Position numbers and translations under genes: made by a program. The notes under the pieces were generated by a model. That model was not told the origin of the DNA. It saw only the letters and a list, made by a program, of their open reading frames with translations, and ran no database searches. A stretch of DNA of 64,000 bases from Rhodopseudomonas palustris (GTDB taxonomy: Bacteria; Pseudomonadota; Alphaproteobacteria; Rhizobiales; Xanthobacteraceae): NCBI RefSeq assembly GCF_034479375.1, contig NZ_CP140155.1, forward strand, positions 4,378,501 through 4,442,500, read 5' to 3'. This document shows positions 61,739-64,000 of the stretch, one piece after another. Position 1 is the first letter of the stretch. Every line of letters begins with the position of its first letter.

Positions 61739-62614
61739 ATGACCAGGGCGGTACTCGGCATCATCGGCGGATCCGGCATCTATGATTTGCCGGGGCTGGA
61801 GGACGTCCGCGAGGAGGCGATCGCGAGCCCGTGGGGCGAGCCGTCCTCGGCGGTGCGGCGCGGCAACATCGCCGGCCTGCCGATCGTGTTCATGCCGCGC
61901 CACGACAAGGGCCACCGGCTGTCGCCCTCCGACATCAACTACCGCGCCAATATCGACGTGCTGAAGCGCGCCGGGGTCACCGATCTGATCTCGCTGTCGG
62001 CCTGCGGCTCGTTCAAGGAAGAGCTGCCGCCCGGCACTTTCGTGCTGGTCGATCAGTTCGTCGACCGCACCTACAAGCGCGAGAGCTCGTTCTTCGGACG
62101 CGGCTGCGTCGCCCACGTCTCGATGGCGCATCCGGTGAGCCCGCGGCTGCGCATCCATCTCGCCGCCGCGGCCGAGGCCGAAGGCATCGCGATGGCGCGC
62201 GGCGGCACTTACCTCTGCATGGAAGGCCCGCAATTCTCCAGCTACGCCGAGAGCGTCACCTACAAGCAGCTCGGCTATTCGGTGATCGGCATGACCAACA
62301 TGCCGGAGGCCAAGCTCGCCCGCGAGGCCGAGATCTGCTACGCCACCGTGGCGATGGTGACCGATTTCGACTGCTGGCACCCCGACCACGACGCCGTCAC
62401 GGTGCAGGACATCATCCGGGTGCTGACCACCAATGCCGAAAAGGCCAAGAGCCTGGTGGCGCGGCTCGCCCAGGATTTCCCGCGCGAGCACGAATTGTGC
62501 CCGATCGGCTCCGACCGCGCGCTGGACACCGCGCTGATCACCCAGCCGGATGCGCGCGATCCGGAACTGCTGAAGAAACTCGATGCAGTGGCGGGGCGGA
62601 TTTTGAAGGGTTAG
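61739..62614 (+). CDS. mtnP: S-methyl-5'-thioadenosine phosphorylase
   Basis: This 291-residue phosphorylase splits methylthioadenosine into adenine and methylthioribose-1-phosphate. Conserved segments are LGIIGGSGIYDLPGLE at the N-terminus, FMPRHDKGHRLSPSDINYRAN (phosphate and ribose site), YLCMEGPQFSSYAES and IGMTNMPEAKLAREAEICYATVAMVTDFDCWH. The trimeric MTAP family length matches. The ATG at 61739 is chosen; the frame is open 30 bp earlier. It is followed by mtnA, the next enzyme of the pathway. Confidence 0.96.
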   Translation: MTRAVLGIIGGSGIYDLPGLEDVREEAIASPWGEPSSAVRRGNIAGLPIVFMPRHDKGHRLSPSDINYRANIDVLKRAGVTDLISLSACGSFKEELPPGTFVLVDQFVDRTYKRESSFFGRGCVAHVSMAHPVSPRLRIHLAAAAEAEGIAMARGGTYLCMEGPQFSSYAESVTYKQLGYSVIGMTNMPEAKLAREAEICYATVAMVTDFDCWHPDHDAVTVQDIIRVLTTNAEKAKSLVARLAQDFPREHELCPIGSDRALDTALITQPDARDPELLKKLDAVAGRILKG

Positions 62615-62628
62615 CTTACTACCACCGC

Positions 62629-62702
62629 CGTCATTGCCGGGCTCGACCCGGCAATCCATCTTCTTAAGAGATGGATGCCCGGGTCAAGCCCGGGCATGAC
62701 GA
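62629..62702. repeat. REP-like inverted repeat (CGTCATTGCCGGGCTCGACC family)
   Basis: Hairpins TGCCGGGCTCGACCCGGCA and GCCCGGGTCAAGCCCGGGC lie in opposite orientation with CATC and GATG at the inner ends. It lies between mtnP and mtnA, so the two genes may still share one transcript or be partly uncoupled. Confidence 0.85.
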
Positions 62703-62752
62703 GTTGAGGAGCTGCGGACTCATCGTTGGGCGCGTTGTTCTGAGGTTGCACC

Positions 62753-63886
62753 ATGAAAGTCGACGGCATTCATACCCGCTCCATCTGGCTCGAGCCCGAC
62801 GGCTGGACCGTCGCGGCGATCGATCAGCGGCGGTTGCCGCATGAATATGTCGTGGCTCGGCTGACCAATTGCGACCGCGCGGCGGATGCGATCCGCTCGA
62901 TGCTGGTGCGCGGCGCGCCGCTGATCGGGGCGACGGCGGCCTATGGCGTGGCACTGGCGATGCGCGAGGACGCCTCCGACGCGGCGCTCGATCTCGCCTA
63001 CAACAAGCTGATCGCGACGCGGCCGACCGCGATCAATCTGAAATGGGCGCTCGACGAGATGCGCCGCGCGCTCGCGCCTGTGAAGCCGGCCGACCGCGTC
63101 GCCGCCGCTTACCAGCGCGCCGCCGAGATCGCCGACGAGGACGTCGCCATCAATCAGGCGATCGGCGCCAACGGGTTGAAACTGATCGAAGCCATCGCGG
63201 TGACCAAGCAGCCCGGCGAGCGCGTCAACGTGCTGACGCATTGCAACGCCGGCTGGCTCGCCACCGTCGACTGGGGCACCGCGACGGCGCCGATCTATCA
63301 GGCGTTCGACAAGGGCATCGCGATCCACGTCTACGCCGACGAGACCCGGCCGCGCAATCAGGGCGCCTCGCTGACAGCCTGGGAGCTCGGCCATCACGGC
63401 GTCGATCACACCGTGATCCCGGACAATACCGGCGGCCATCTGATGCAGCACGGCATGGTCGATCTCTGCATCGTCGGCACCGATCGCGTCACCGCCGACG
63501 GCGACGTCTGCAACAAGATCGGCACTTACCTCAAGGCGCTCGCCGCGCGCGACAACGACGTGCCGTTCTACGTGGCATTACCGTCGCCGACGATCGACTT
63601 CTCCATCCATGACGGCGTGCGCGAGATCCCGATCGAGCAGCGCGACGCCGCCGAGGTCACCGACATGACCGGCCGCACCCATGACGGCCGGATCGAGACG
63701 GTGCGGATCGTGCCGCAGAGTTCGAAGGTCGCCAATTACGGCTTCGACGTCACGCCGTCGCGCCTCGTCACCGGCCTGATCACCGAGCGCGGCGTGCTGA
63801 AGCCCGACCGGGCGTCGCTGGCGGTGGCGTTCCCGGAGCGGGTGGCGCGCGAGCAGGAACGGGCAGACCAACTCGCAGCGTCGTGA
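62753..63886 (+). CDS. mtnA: S-methyl-5-thioribose-1-phosphate isomerase
   Basis: This 377-residue enzyme converts methylthioribose-1-phosphate to methylthioribulose-1-phosphate. The catalytic Cys is C164 in THCNAGWLATVDWGTA, and the conserved Asp lies in IVGTDRVTADGDVCNKIGTYLKA. Other family blocks are VRGAPLIGATAAYG and DETRPRNQGASLTAWEL. It is the partner of mtnP 138 bp upstream. Later pathway genes (mtnB, C, D or the aldolase of the anaerobic shunt) are not in the window. Confidence 0.97.
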   Translation: MKVDGIHTRSIWLEPDGWTVAAIDQRRLPHEYVVARLTNCDRAADAIRSMLVRGAPLIGATAAYGVALAMREDASDAALDLAYNKLIATRPTAINLKWALDEMRRALAPVKPADRVAAAYQRAAEIADEDVAINQAIGANGLKLIEAIAVTKQPGERVNVLTHCNAGWLATVDWGTATAPIYQAFDKGIAIHVYADETRPRNQGASLTAWELGHHGVDHTVIPDNTGGHLMQHGMVDLCIVGTDRVTADGDVCNKIGTYLKALAARDNDVPFYVALPSPTIDFSIHDGVREIPIEQRDAAEVTDMTGRTHDGRIETVRIVPQSSKVANYGFDVTPSRLVTGLITERGVLKPDRASLAVAFPERVAREQERADQLAAS

Positions 63887-63910
63887 CGACTTCCGGAACA
63901 CCAACGCTCC

Positions 63911-64000
63911 CGTCATGGCCGGGCTCGTCCCGGCCATCCACGCCCTGCCACACTCGAGGCCCGAAGACGTGGATGCCCGGCACAAGGCCGGGCATGACGA
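63911..64000. repeat. REP-like inverted repeat at the window end (CGTCATGGCCGGGCTCGTCC family)
   Basis: GGCCGGGCTCGTCCCGGCC with CATCCACG, and CGTGGATGCCCGG with GGCCGGGCATGACG, in opposite orientation. It is nearly the same as 22516-22604. Confidence 0.85.

Overview
The window looks like a stretch of chromosome around the dnaA-dnaN-recF-gyrB replication cluster of a purple non-sulfur alphaproteobacterium of the Rhodopseudomonas palustris / Bradyrhizobium group. The reasons are high GC, FNR/FixK-controlled cbb3 oxidase genes (ccoNOQPGHIS = fixNOQPGHIS), a kaiC-kaiB-HWE kinase operon a few kb from gyrB, DUF3551 and PepSY-TM proteins, and many REP-like dispersed repeats of the bradyrhizobial type. 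The genus is inferred from gene content and protein similarity recalled from memory; no search was run.

Layout. 1-13 kb: the 3' part of an oligopeptide ABC ATPase, a lone flagellar-rod-like protein, a PepSY-TM protein, small secreted or membrane proteins, a phasin, an MFS exporter, a cytochrome P450, an adenylate cyclase, a TerB-like protein, a short-chain dehydrogenase (SDR), a glutamine amidotransferase-like protein and an enoyl-CoA hydratase. 13.3-20.7 kb: tRNA-Ala(CGC), YggT/DUF167, folD, an NDUFAF5-like methyltransferase, then a compact comF-grxC-nitrilase-DUF1178 run and an SDR. 20.9-24.5 kb: GST, DsbA-like isomerase, SDR and PanE-like genes separated by repeats. 24.7-32.7 kb: the complete ccoNOQP-GHIS gene set behind a perfect FNR/FixK box. 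32.7-39.1 kb: small ORFs, an AsnC-type regulator, a soluble chemoreceptor-like protein whose start is masked by a hairpin, and the kaiC-kaiB-histidine kinase operon.

39.4-48.3 kb: gyrB, recF, a small DUF559 endonuclease gene framed exactly by inverted repeats, dnaN and dnaA, all on the minus strand. A 1.3 kb palindrome-rich intergenic region (possible origin or dnaA control region) separates dnaA from rpsT, also on the minus strand. 48.6-64 kb: msrA, a polysaccharide export lipoprotein, an HD-GYP-like regulator with a broken HD motif, two acyl-CoA synthetases, a FmdB zinc ribbon, a DUF2786 protein, recQ, an iron-type alcohol dehydrogenase, and mtnP/mtnA of methylthioadenosine salvage.

The most unusual items are the repeat-framed DUF559 gene between recF and dnaN, two long perfect palindromes upstream of dnaA, the RBS-masking hairpin on the chemoreceptor-like gene, a tRNA-Ala gene whose CCA end forms one arm of a large palindrome, and signalling or enzyme proteins with altered catalytic residues (an HD-GYP protein with FD, a class I amidotransferase with HPD, an SDR with Phe for Tyr).
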